Origin: Bacilli bacterium
GTDB lineage: Bacteria; Bacillota_I; Bacilli_A; RFN20; CAG-826
Length of the DNA stretch: 34,024 nucleotides
Direction of reading: 5' to 3'
Assembly (NCBI GenBank): GCA_017626815.1
Contig: JAGAHY010000161.1
Coordinates: 1 to 34,024, forward strand
Part shown: positions 7,496 to 17,400 of the stretch, in pieces
Position numbering within the stretch: the stretch's first letter is position 1
Layout: each line of letters opens with the position of its first letter
Made by a program: the position numbers and the translations under genes
Notes under the pieces: model-generated
What the model was told of the DNA's origin: nothing
What the model saw: the letters and a program-made list of their open reading frames with translations, nothing else
Databases searched by the model: none

Positions 7496-8262
7496 ACCTG
7501 GGCGAAGATATCGCCCGCATGCTCTCCACCTATTGGCAGCAGTTCCTCCTGGGCTTAGCCGGGACGTTATTGCTCTCGGTTGTGGGCACGGGCATCGGGC
7601 TGTTCCTGGGCATCTTCATCGCCCTTGGGAAAAGGCTGCGGCCGAAGAAGGAGGACCCCTGGTACCTCAAGATTGGGAAAGGCTTCCTTTTGGGGCTATC
7701 TTCCACCTATAGCGCCGTCGTCCGCGGTACTCCGATGATGGTGCAGGCGCTGCTATTCAAGTACGGCTGCATGATGCTTGGGGTCAACTGGAACAACATC
7801 CTCCCGGGGATCGACGTCTTCAACGGGTGGATGGTGGCCGGCCTCATCGTCATCACGCTGAACACCGCGGCTTATATGGGAGAGGTGGTGCTCGCGGGCC
7901 TCAATGGCGTCGATGTAGGCCAGACCGAAGGCGCGAGGAGCCTTGGGCTATCCGCCAACCAGACGTTATGGTCCGTGGTCTTGCCGCAAGCCTTGCGTAA
8001 CGCCATCCCGACCATCGGCAACGAGTGGATTGTCAACATCAAGGACTCTTCCGTCCTCAACGTCATCGGTGTCGCTGAGCTTTATTTCGCCGCCTATAAC
8101 GCCGCCAACGACTCCTATGCCTTCATGGCCTCGTATTTGATCATCGCGGTCATTTATTTGCTGCTGACGTTGCTGAGCAACCTTTTCCTCAAGGTCTTGG
8201 GGATCAAGCTCGAAGGCAAGCACGTCTTCCGTTTCTTCCATGGAAGGAGGGCCGCGGCATGA
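7492..8262 (+). CDS. Amino acid ABC transporter permease
   Basis: This 256-residue membrane protein of the HisM/GlnP type starts with a helix containing FLLGLAGTLLLSVVGTGIG. It carries the inner-membrane coupling motif EGARSLGLSANQTLWSVVLP (about 144-163), which contacts the ATPase. YSAVVRGTPMMVQ is the conserved periplasm-side segment of polar amino acid permeases. About five membrane spans are seen. Both ends overlap their neighbours by four bases (ATGA), so translation of the three genes is coupled. A single permease gene implies a homodimeric channel. Confidence 0.9.
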   Translation: MNLGEDIARMLSTYWQQFLLGLAGTLLLSVVGTGIGLFLGIFIALGKRLRPKKEDPWYLKIGKGFLLGLSSTYSAVVRGTPMMVQALLFKYGCMMLGVNWNNILPGIDVFNGWMVAGLIVITLNTAAYMGEVVLAGLNGVDVGQTEGARSLGLSANQTLWSVVLPQALRNAIPTIGNEWIVNIKDSSVLNVIGVAELYFAAYNAANDSYAFMASYLIIAVIYLLLTLLSNLFLKVLGIKLEGKHVFRFFHGRRAAA

Positions 8263-8990
8263 GCATCCTTGAAGTCAGAAATCTACGCAAATCCTTTGAT
8301 GGGGCGCCAGTGCTCAAGGACGTCTCGTTCTCGTTAGAGAAGGGGGAGTGCTTGGCGATCCTAGGCAATTCGGGTTCAGGGAAGTCCACGTGCCTGCGCT
8401 GCATCAACTTGCTCGAACGCCCAGACGGGGGCAGCATCCTCTTCCAAGGCGAGGATATCCTCTCGCGAAAAACGGATGAAAACCGCGTCCGTTCCCGCAT
8501 CAACATGGTCTTCCAGTCGTTCAATCTCTTCGCGAACATGAACGTCTTACAAAACTGCATGATCGCCCAACGTAAGGTCCTTCATCGCGGAAAAGAAGAA
8601 GCAAAAAAAATCGCCATGGAGAACTTGGCTAAAGTCGGGCTATCGGACAAAGCGGATGCCTTCCCTTCCACGTTATCCGGCGGTCAGAAGCAACGCGTGG
8701 CCATCGCCAGGTCGCTGTGCATGAACCCGGAGATCCTTCTCTTTGATGAACCCACCAGCGCCCTCGATCCGATGATGGTCGCCGAGGTCTGCAACGTCAT
8801 GGCCAAACTACGTGACGAAGGGGTGACCATGGTATTGGTGACCCACCAAATCGAATTTGCGCGGAAGATTTCCAGCAAGACGCTGTTCCTTTATTCGGGT
8901 GTCGTGGACCAATTTGGGGACACGGGTGAGGTCTTTGCTAAGCCTAGCCCTAAGTTCGCGGAGTTTCTTGCCGTCGAAAAGTCGATGTAA
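8259..8990 (+). CDS. Amino acid ABC transporter ATPase
   Basis: This 243-residue cytoplasmic ATPase of the GlnQ/HisP group has Walker A GNSGSGKST (about 35-43), a Q-loop in NMVFQSFNLF, the signature LSGGQKQRVAIA (about 139-150), Walker B LLFDEPTSALD (about 163-173) and the switch His in VLVTHQIEFA. Length is normal for the group. It completes the operon regulated by the lysine riboswitch and drives uptake with the permease and binding protein upstream. Confidence 0.92.
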   Translation: MSILEVRNLRKSFDGAPVLKDVSFSLEKGECLAILGNSGSGKSTCLRCINLLERPDGGSILFQGEDILSRKTDENRVRSRINMVFQSFNLFANMNVLQNCMIAQRKVLHRGKEEAKKIAMENLAKVGLSDKADAFPSTLSGGQKQRVAIARSLCMNPEILLFDEPTSALDPMMVAEVCNVMAKLRDEGVTMVLVTHQIEFARKISSKTLFLYSGVVDQFGDTGEVFAKPSPKFAEFLAVEKSM

Positions 8991-9058
8991 AAGAAAATGG
9001 CGGGGTTTTGCGGGCGAAAGCCATAAGAGCTTCCTTAATAGAATCGATAATATGGTTG

Positions 9059-9087
9059 AAGAGGCACCGAGGGATAGCCTCTTTTCC
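9059..9087 (+). terminator. Probable terminator of the lysine transporter operon
   Basis: AAGAGGC (9059-9065) and GCCTCTT (9077-9083) form a 7-bp stem with an 11-base loop, followed by a short T-rich stretch (TTCC). It lies about 70 bases past the ATPase stop. The weak U-tract lowers confidence. Confidence 0.5.
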
Positions 9088-9166
9088 ATAAAGGAAGCAT
9101 GCCTTAGTTCAATTCTCTAATCGCGATAAAGGAAAACGCGTTTTGGCTCATTCCGAAACATTGGGC

Positions 9167-9195
9167 AAGACAAGTGAAGACGAAGAATCTACAAT
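9167..9195 (+). promoter_or_regulatory. Candidate promoter of the RsbW-like gene
   Basis: AAGACA (9167-9172) and TACAAT (9190-9195) have a 17-bp spacer. The -10 matches at five of six positions and the -35 at four. The ATG at 9218 would sit on a short leader that contains AGGGG as ribosome binding site. Confidence 0.4.
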
Positions 9196-9217
9196 AGTAG
9201 GAGTCAGGGGTAACAAA

Positions 9218-9634
9218 ATGAAGCAAGTGACCTTAACCGCGAATCAAGATAACGTCATGGATGTCCTTTCTTTCGTGCGCTCCAGCTTGATGGAACTTGG
9301 TTGCCCCAAACATGTGATTGGAAACGTCGTCCTCGCCGTCGAGGAAGCCTTCGTCAATATCGCTCTTTATGCCTATGCGCCAAATGAGGGCGAGATGTCG
9401 TTGACCATCGAAGGCAACGAGAATCCGACGAGTGTGAGTTTGACGTTCCGTGACCATGGCGTGCCTTTTAATCCTTTGGCGCGCGCCGAGCCCGATATCA
9501 CCTTGCCGGGACAAGAACGTCCCATCGGCGGCCTTGGCATTTTGATGTATAAGCGGCTGATGGATGAAGTCACCTACGAATATGCCGATGGCCAAAACAT
9601 CTTGACCTTCAAGAAAAGATATCTTCATCAATAA
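9218..9634 (+). CDS. RsbW-like anti-sigma factor / serine kinase
   Basis: This 138-residue cytoplasmic GHKL ATPase of the HATPase_c_2 (RsbW/SpoIIAB) type has all ATP-binding boxes. The N-box is EEAFVN (Glu42, Glu43, Asn47), the G1 box DHGVPF (Asp79, Gly81), and the G2 box PIGGLGI (102-108). Such proteins bind a sigma factor or other target and phosphorylate a STAS antagonist on Ser/Thr. The ATG at 9218, with AGGGG upstream, is preferred over an upstream TTG at 9143 because homology starts there and the extra residues look non-coding. The gene precedes a PP2C phosphatase and an NRPS. No STAS gene and no sigma factor gene is in the window, so its partners are encoded elsewhere. Confidence 0.83.
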   Translation: MKQVTLTANQDNVMDVLSFVRSSLMELGCPKHVIGNVVLAVEEAFVNIALYAYAPNEGEMSLTIEGNENPTSVSLTFRDHGVPFNPLARAEPDITLPGQERPIGGLGILMYKRLMDEVTYEYADGQNILTFKKRYLHQ

Positions 9635-9654
9635 CGGACAAATCCAAAAAGAAT

Positions 9655-9697
9655 GGCTTATTGCAGGAGTTTTCAGGGCAATAAGCCTTTTTCTTTC
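9655..9697 (+). terminator. Rho-independent terminator after RsbW-like gene
   Basis: GGCTTATTGC (9655-9664) and GCAATAAGCC (9678-9687) form a perfect 10-bp stem with a 13-base loop, followed by TTTTTCTTT. The kinase gene is therefore a separate transcription unit from the phosphatase. Confidence 0.92.
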
Positions 9698-9763
9698 CGG
9701 CGACTTCATGGTCCTTCTTTGCGAGTGTCCGATATTTGTTACGTCATGGTCTTATATCAACGC

Positions 9764-9792
9764 TTACCACTAAAGGCGAATCTTTGTAGAAT
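9764..9792 (+). promoter_or_regulatory. Candidate promoter of the PP2C phosphatase gene
   Basis: TTACCA (9764-9769) and TAGAAT (9787-9792) are separated by 17 bp; matches to sigma-A consensus are four and five of six. The predicted start near 9799 leaves a leader of about 27 bases without an obvious Shine-Dalgarno. Confidence 0.45.
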
Positions 9793-9825
9793 AGTCTTAT
9801 CCGAGGCGACTATCCGTATACTCCT

Positions 9826-11265
9826 ATGGCTAAACCCAAGAACACCGAGCCTAGCTCTCAGGCTTATCTCGATAATGAAGCCGACGCGAATCGGCGAATG
9901 AGTTATGTAAACGCAATCGCCGCCGGCGTCGCGCTGGTGCTTTTCGCGCTCTACCTAGCTCAGGTTTTCACCGTACCTGATGTTTTCCTCAAGGTCATTT
10001 ATATCCTATTTCCCACGGCTGCTGTGATTTTGCTGATCCCATTATTGTTTTTACGCTCGCCACTGATTCGCAAGCCTTCTTATAAATACTTCCTTCTCTT
10101 TAGCTTCCTTTTGGTGGTCGCCGCCATCAACGCGGCCATACCTAAGCATGGCACGCTAGGATGGGCTCTTGGCATCGCCATGGCCAGCCATTATTTCAGC
10201 CCTCGGTTTGCGCGGAAGGTTTTTATCGCGACCTTGGTGGCGATGCTGGCGTGCATCTATTTGGGGATGCTTTTTGGTGAATATGACCCGTTGCTTCTTG
10301 GGCTTGGTGTCGTCGTCGATGGGCGACCTAACACGGTTAACTCCTTTATGGAGCGTATTGAGTACCTCAACCACCAAATGGCCCAGGGCAATAACCGTTA
10401 CCTCAAAGCCTTCACCATGTATTACTTGCCTCGCGCGGCAGTCATTTCGCTTTTATTCATAACCGCCAACGCGCTCAATCGGCGCACGAACAAACTTCTT
10501 GCGGAAGAGGTTCGTATCCACGATGAACGAGAGAAGGATAAAGCCGAACTGAATATCGCCAAAGACATGCAGCTATCCACTTTGCCTACTTCGATGGTCA
10601 ATGACGGTGAGGTCGTGATCGTCGGCGAGGTCAACGCCGCCAAAGAAGTAGGGGGCGACCTCTATGATTATCTCGACATCGACGAAAACCATGTCGCCAT
10701 CCTCATTGGCGATGTCTCGGGCAAAGGCGTTCCCGCGGCCATGTTCATGATGAAGACCATCACCTCCTTCCGCGACTTCGCCACCGCGGGGAAGAAGCCC
10801 TCGCAGATCCTTTCCGAGATCAACGCCTCCATCCGTCAGGGGAATAAGGCCAGCATGTTCGTTACTTGTTTCCTGGCGATTTTGGATAAGCGTGACGGCA
10901 CGTTGGCATTTGCCAATGCGGGCCACAATCCGCCCATCGTCGGGAGTGGCCGCAACTATCGCTACCTCCAATGCGAGACGGGTTTCCTATTGGGTTGCTT
11001 CCCAGAAACTTTTAGCAAAGATGAAGAGACTATACTCCAACCTGGGGAAAGCATCACTTTGTATACCGATGGCGTGACCGAGGCGAGAAACATTCAAGGC
11101 GATTTCTTCGGTGAAACCCGCCTCCTTTCCGTCTATAACCGAGTCGCTCATGAATCAATCAGCGACCTTCATAGCGACCTCAAGGGTCAGGTATCCGCGT
11201 TTGTTGGCGAAGCCAAACAAAGCGACGACATCACGCTATTGACGCTTAAGTATTTGGGCAAATAA
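9826..11265 (+). CDS. Membrane-bound PP2C-type serine phosphatase (RsbU/SpoIIE-like)
   Basis: 479 residues. Residues 25-225 hold about six hydrophobic spans and form a membrane sensor region of no recognised family. A short helical linker (about 230-262) leads to a SpoIIE-type PP2C domain. Metal-binding and catalytic motifs are intact: GGDLYDY (Asp278), GDVSGKG (Asp296), ANAGHNPP, YTDGVTE (Asp415) and SDDIT (Asp467/468). Members dephosphorylate STAS antagonists and so reverse the action of RsbW-type kinases. The RsbW-like gene just upstream and the NRPS downstream suggest that it senses an envelope or small-molecule signal and controls a partner switch. No strong ribosome binding site is visible; the start is the first ATG of the frame. 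It should act at the cytoplasmic membrane. Confidence 0.88.
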   Translation: MAKPKNTEPSSQAYLDNEADANRRMSYVNAIAAGVALVLFALYLAQVFTVPDVFLKVIYILFPTAAVILLIPLLFLRSPLIRKPSYKYFLLFSFLLVVAAINAAIPKHGTLGWALGIAMASHYFSPRFARKVFIATLVAMLACIYLGMLFGEYDPLLLGLGVVVDGRPNTVNSFMERIEYLNHQMAQGNNRYLKAFTMYYLPRAAVISLLFITANALNRRTNKLLAEEVRIHDEREKDKAELNIAKDMQLSTLPTSMVNDGEVVIVGEVNAAKEVGGDLYDYLDIDENHVAILIGDVSGKGVPAAMFMMKTITSFRDFATAGKKPSQILSEINASIRQGNKASMFVTCFLAILDKRDGTLAFANAGHNPPIVGSGRNYRYLQCETGFLLGCFPETFSKDEETILQPGESITLYTDGVTEARNIQGDFFGETRLLSVYNRVAHESISDLHSDLKGQVSAFVGEAKQSDDITLLTLKYLGK

Positions 11266-11330
11266 TAGTCCACGTACCTCCGTTTAAATCAACGATATTC
11301 CCTAATTTGCGGGTCAATTCCACATTTATT

Positions 11331-11362
11331 GCCTTGCAGTTGCATGGAATGACTATCAAGGC
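11331..11362 (+). other. Loose inverted repeat after the phosphatase gene
   Basis: GCCTTG (11331-11336) and CAAGGC (11357-11362) could form a 6-bp stem with a 20-base loop, followed by TTTCACTTTT. It could act as a weak terminator or attenuator between the phosphatase gene and the NRPS. The structure is marginal. Confidence 0.25.
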
Positions 11363-11385
11363 TTTCACTTTTCTCTTTGAGAAAC

Positions 11386-11391
11386 TACAAT
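11386..11391 (+). promoter_or_regulatory. Candidate -10 of the NRPS operon
   Basis: TACAAT matches the -10 consensus at five of six positions, 51 bases before the NRPS start. No credible -35 hexamer is spaced correctly, which points to a regulated or non-standard promoter. The hexamer sits in the context CTACAATA, the same as in the candidate promoter of the RsbW-like gene (9189-9196). Confidence 0.35.
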
Positions 11392-11404
11392 AATCCCGAC
11401 GTTC

Positions 11405-11420
11405 GATTACCGAGGTAATC
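11405..11420. promoter_or_regulatory. Perfect palindrome in the NRPS leader (operator candidate)
   Basis: GATTACC-GA-GGTAATC is a perfect 7-bp inverted repeat with a 2-bp centre. It lies between the candidate -10 (11386-11391) and the NRPS ribosome binding site, 21 bases before the ATG. A two-base loop cannot form a good RNA hairpin, so a dimeric DNA-binding protein is the likely ligand. Confidence 0.5.
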
Positions 11421-11441
11421 ATCTATAACGGAGGCCTTTTT

Positions 11442-14400
11442 ATGAAACGAGTCCAGGCGACCCAGGAAGTGCTCGGCATTTATTTGTCTTGCCTTCAACC
11501 GACCACGGCATATAACTTGCCCACATTAATCCCTGTGGGTAATCGTGACGAAGAGGCGGTGAAACGTGCCCTTCAGGTCATCGTTGACGCCCACCCCCAT
11601 CTCCATGCTACATTCGAGATGCAGGATGGCGTTCTTTATGAATGCGAAGGGGAAGGGGAGATCGTCTACGATTCCCTGGAGACGAAATCCCTTGATAAGC
11701 AAGCCTTGATCCAGCCCTTCACGCTGCTTGGCGCGCCTTTGTACCGTTTCCGCTTCATCAAGACCCCTGAAGGCAACTATCTATTCTCGGACTTCCACCA
11801 CATGTTGATGGATGGCTTCTCGCTGACTTTGTTCTATAAAGAATTCGCGGAAGCCCTCGAAGGCAAGAAGGCCGACAAAGAAACGCATACCGCCTATGAT
11901 GTGGCGGAAGCGCAACTTGCCTCTAGGGCCGAGGATGCCTTTGACGAAGAAAAGAAATTCTATGAAGACACGTTCGGCGGCGTCGATGTGGAAAGTCTGC
12001 CGACTCAAGATAAAGATGATGGCCAAGTCGCCTACGCCCGTTTCGATATGGATTTGGTCGAATGGGATGACGAAGAGGTTTCCGCTTTCATTAAGAAGCA
12101 GGGCATCCGCCGTTCTTCCTTCTTCCTTTCCGCCAGCGCGTTGACGCTAGGGCTATACTCCTTCTCCGACGAGGCTTGCTTCGCCTTCGTCGATAATGGC
12201 CGTGACGTCGACGCCAAAAGGTGCTATGGCATGTTCGTCCGCACCCTTCCCTTCTATGTGAACCACATGGACGAAGGGGGTATCGCCACGTTCGTCCGAG
12301 GCGTCGATACGTTAAGGAACGATGTCATCGCGCGCCGCCGCTATTCGTTCCTCGACCTCGCCAATTCCTCTTCCTTCCATCCGGAAATTTTGATCTCCTA
12401 CCAAGGCAACTATTATTACCGCACGAAACTCGATGGCAAAGAGGTGGATGTGGAGTTGCTGCCCGTGAAAGACGGGAAAGAGAAAATCACGTTGGAGATT
12501 TTCCGCCGCGACGGACGCTTCTTTGTCCGCGCCGAATACCGCAGCGACCTCTATGAAGAAGACTCCATCCGCCATCTGGTCTCCTCCCTCGATCACCTTG
12601 GAAAAGAACTGCAAATCAAGGACAAATTAGAAAACATCGCCCCTGCGGGAGAGAAGGATTTGGCCTTGCTTGATAGCTTCAACGACACCGATTTAAGCGG
12701 CTACGATTTCAGCCGTGATTTCGTAGATGATATCCGTGACGCCATCGTCGCCCACCCCGAACGCCTCGCTGTTGTATGTGGCGATAAGAGCATCACTTTC
12801 GCCGAGCTTGGCGATCTCTCGGATCGTATCGCCGATGACTTGCTCGCGCGGAAATTGCCGAAGCAAAGCGTCGTCTCCATCCTCGTCGGGCGCGACATCG
12901 CGATGGGCTATGCTCCCGTGGGCGTCCTCAAAGCGGGTCTCGCCTATCAGCCTCTTGATCCCTCTTACCCCGACGAGCGTCTTTCCTTCATGATGGAGGA
13001 TGCCTCGGCGAAGTTGCTTATCTGCCAACGTGGCCTCGAGACCAGGATTCCCTCATACAAAGGACCCATCCTCTTCCTTGATGAAGTCCCCAATCTTCCC
13101 AAGCTAGGATTGCCTCAGCCAAAAGCCGAACCGCATGACCTTTACATCATGCTTTATACTTCCGGCTCCACCGGCAAGCCCAAAGGCGTGCAGTTAGAAC
13201 GCCATAACATCTCCGCGTTTGTGCAGTGGCAGCGCAAAGCCCTCGATATCCATGACGGCGAGCCTTTCTTTGCCTATGCCTCATTCGGCTTCGACGCGAA
13301 CATGTATGACCTCTATGGCGCCCTGACCAACGGCAATACCCTCTACGTCATCCCCGAAGAGATGCGTTTGGATTTGCCTCGTTTGAACAAATACCTGGAA
13401 GAACATAATGTCCGTCATGGTCTTATGACCACGCAGGTCGGCCGTCAATTTGCCGAAAGCGAAGATAACCACTCCTTAAAGACGTTGGTCGTCGGTGGCG
13501 AAAAGCTCGTCCCCGTGGAACCGCCGAAATCCTTTGAATTAATCAATGGCTATGGCCCGACCGAGTGCACGATCATCATCACCGAGCATAAGGTGGACCG
13601 CCTCTATTACCGCGTCCCCATCGGCAAAGCGTTACCCATCACCCATACGTTCATCCTCGATAAGAAGATGCGCCGCCTCCCCTATGGTGTCCCTGGCTTC
13701 CTCTATGCTTCGGGCCACCAAGTCGGCCGAGGCTATCTCAACCGTCCCGAGGAGAATAAGAAAGCCTTCTTGACCAACCCGTTCGAGGATGGCGATTTCG
13801 CGAAGTTCTACTATACGGGTGACGTCGTCCGCTACCTCAAAGACGGAGCTCTCGACTTCATTGGCCGTAAGGATGGACAGGTGAAGATCCGCGGCTTCCG
13901 TATCGAGACCAGCGAAGTCGAACGTGTCATCCGCGAATACCCCGGCATCAAAGACGCGACCGTCCAAGCCTTCCCCGCGCCTAGCGGCGGTATGTTCATC
14001 GCCGGCTATGTCGTCGCGGACACGACTCTTGATCTTGACGATATCAAGCGCTTCATCGGGGAGAGAAAACCTCCCTACATGGTGCCTGAGGCGATGATGC
14101 AGCTTGACGTCATCCCCTTAAACCAGAACAGCAAAGTCAATAAACGCGCCCTTCCCATTCCCACCCGTCAGGCTGGCGAGATCGTGGCGCCGGAAAATCC
14201 GCGCGAAGAAGCTATTTTGGCCGTGGTTAAGGAAATCCTCGGCTATGAGGAAGTCGGCGTCACCACCGACGTCTTCGATGCCGGCTTAACTTCCATTGCT
14301 TCCATCCGCTTCATGGGCTTGCTCGCTTCCCGCTGTGACCTTGAGATCTCCATGGAAGAACTCCGCGCGAATGCCACCGTCCGTCAACTCGCCAAGCTTA

Positions 14401-17400
14401 ACCAAAAGGAAGAAGAGGAAGAGATTATCGACCCCAAGGCCTGCTACCCCTTAACCAAGACGCAGCAGGGCATCTTCGTGGAAATGATGGCCCATCCCAA
14501 TTCCACCATCTACAACATCCCCTTACTTTATAAACTTGATAAGGCCATCGACCTCGACGCGCTGGAAAAGGCGGTCAAGGAAGTCATTGATGCCCACCCT
14601 GGATTAAAAGCCCATTTGCAACATGAAGGCAGCGATGTCGTCTTCGCCCCAAGCGATGCCAAGGCCGTTGTCGAACGCGTTAAAGGCGAACCAGGCACCC
14701 CGTTTGCCTTAACCCCTTACGATCTTTTTGCTGGCCCGTTATACCAAGCCCGCATCTATGAAGGAAAAGAGAACTACCTCTTCCTTGATACCCACCATAT
14801 CGCCAGCGATGGTTCTTCGCTAGCGTTGATGATGGAACAAATCGCCACGTTGCTCGAAGGCAAGACCATCGAACCCGAACGCCGCAGCCCCGCCGCGATT
14901 GCGCTGATGGAAGCGAAACGTTCCACGGAGGAAGAACTCGCCAAGCAAAGGGCTCATTATGCTTCCTTCCTCACCGGCGTCGACAATTCCTCTTTGCCAC
15001 ACAAAGACTATGACTTACCGATGACTTCGAAACCATTGGTCTCGACCTTCCCCTTGGCGTTAGACGTCAAGAAAGTCGCCCAGTATTTCCAGAAGAACGG
15101 CATCAATCCCAACGGTTTCTTCAACGCCGTCTTTGCCTATACCCTCGCGGTTTGGAATGGCAATGAGGATGCCTTGTTCACCTCCATCTATTCGGGCCGC
15201 GACCAAGCATCGACCCTCTCCACGGTGACCATGCTGGTCAAGACTCTGCCGGTTTATGCCTTAGCCACACCAGACAAAAAACGGTTGAGTTTTGTCAAGG
15301 AAATCTCGGCTCAAATCAATAAGAGCGAAGCCAATACCTTATATTCCTTCGCGGAAGCTAGCCATGACTTCGGCGTCAAAGCCGACATCATGTTCGCCTA
15401 TCAGGGCGATGGTTTCTTGCCCGACCATTTCGGCGCGCATCCAATCGAACTATTGCCCTTAGGCGGCGATGAAGCGAAGGCTTCCTTCTCCGTCGACTGC
15501 CTCTTAAAACCCGAAGGTTATCTCCTCAATTTCGAAGTTCCCGAGAATTTGTACCGCCTGGAAACCTTGACGGGATTTGGCAAACTCTTTGGCCTCATCG
15601 CCAAGGGCATGTTGGAGGAAGGGGCCTTAGGTGACATTCCCCTCGTCGACGAAGATGACGAAAAAGAGATGGATGTCTATAACCAGACCGAGGAGTCCTT
15701 GGCCTTCCCGTTATATTTAGGTTATCTTGCTAGGGAAGTCGCGGCCCATCCGCAGAAGAAGATAATCGTCGGCATCGACGAAACGATCACTTACCAAGAA
15801 TTCGATGAGCGGACCAACCAAATCGCGAACACCCTGATTGACCTCGGCGTTAAAGCTGATGACAAAGTCGTCACCCTCACCAAGCGCATCGCGAATGCTT
15901 TCGTCGCTAGGGAAGGTGTCTTGAAGTCCGGCGCCGCCTTCTTGCCAATCGACCCCGCATATCCCGACGACCGCATCTCTTACATCATCGAAGACGCGGA
16001 AGCCAAATTCGTCCTCACCACCAAAGACATCTACGAAAAGAAGAAGGGCAGCTATCCGAACGTGACCTTCTTACTGATTGAAGATATCCTCAAAAACGGC
16101 AGCAAAAACCCAGTCAATATTGAAATATCGCCTTCTTCATTGGCGTATTGCATCTACACCTCTGGCTCCACGGGTAAACCCAAAGGCGTCATGATTGAAC
16201 ATCATAGTCTCGCCAACCTCGTCGACCTCAATCCTCATAACTATGTGGCGAAGGAATATAACGAAAACGCTTCCGTCACCGTTGCTCTTGCCTCCTTGTC
16301 CTTCGACTTATCGATTCAAGAGGAATTCATCCCCTTTGCAAGCGGCATGACGACCGTGATGGCTAGCGAAGACGAGATCCTTAACCCTGTCGACTTGGCC
16401 AAACGTATGAAGGAAAACGGTGTCGACATCCTCACGACGACGCCATCCTATGTCAATAACGTTTTGGATATCGAAGCTGTCATGGACGCCTTCCGCAACC
16501 TCAAGGCCATCGACCTTGGGGCTGAAGCGATTCCCGCCGCCCTCATCAAGAAGATGAAAGACCGTGGCATGAAGGCGCGTGCTTATAATGGCTATGGGCC
16601 GACCGAAGCGACGGTCACCTGCACGATGGATGAAATCGTCTCGCCGCGCATCACCATCGGCTTCCCTGACGCCAACGTCAAAACCTACATCATCGATAAC
16701 AAACTACGCCGTCTCCCGTTAGGAGCCACGGGTGAATTGCTTATCGGCGGCGAAGGTGTGGCCAGGGGCTATATCCACCGCGACGATCTCAACAAAGAAA
16801 AGTTCATCCATTTCGACGGCGTCTATGCGTATCGCTCTGGCGACCTTGCGCGTTTGAACTATGATGGACGTATCGAGTTCTTTGGCCGCAAGGACAATCA
16901 GGTGAAACTTCGCGGCCTTCGCGTCGAGCTCGACGAAATTGAAAACAACATGGCGACCTTCCCGGGCATCTCCCGCGCCGTAGTCTTGGTCAAAGAGACC
17001 GCGGAAGAAGGACAGTTCCTCGTCGGTTATTACTTGAGCAAAGACGAAGTAGCCACCGCCGACTTGAAAGCTCACTTGGCCAAGTCACTGACCCCATACA
17101 TGATTCCCAAGGTCTTCGTCCACCTCGAATCCATACCAATGACCCAAAACGGCAAGGTCGACAAGAAGGCTTTGCCTGAACCCAAAGTGCAGCGTGAAAC
17201 CGCCAAGGTCCGCTTGCCAAGGAACGAAATTCAACAGCAAATCTACGATATTTTTGCGCACGTCCTCGGCGTGTCCTCCCTCTCCATCGATGACGATTTC
17301 TTCGATTTAGGTGGCACTTCGCTTAGCGCCTCCAAGGTCGCGATGTTGGCCATGGAGAAGAAACTCCCCATCTCCTATGGCGATATCTTTGATAGCCCAA

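Noticed and set aside
11401..11420. GTTCGATT as a tRNA T-arm before the NRPS
   Set aside because: No acceptor, D or anticodon stems can be formed around it.
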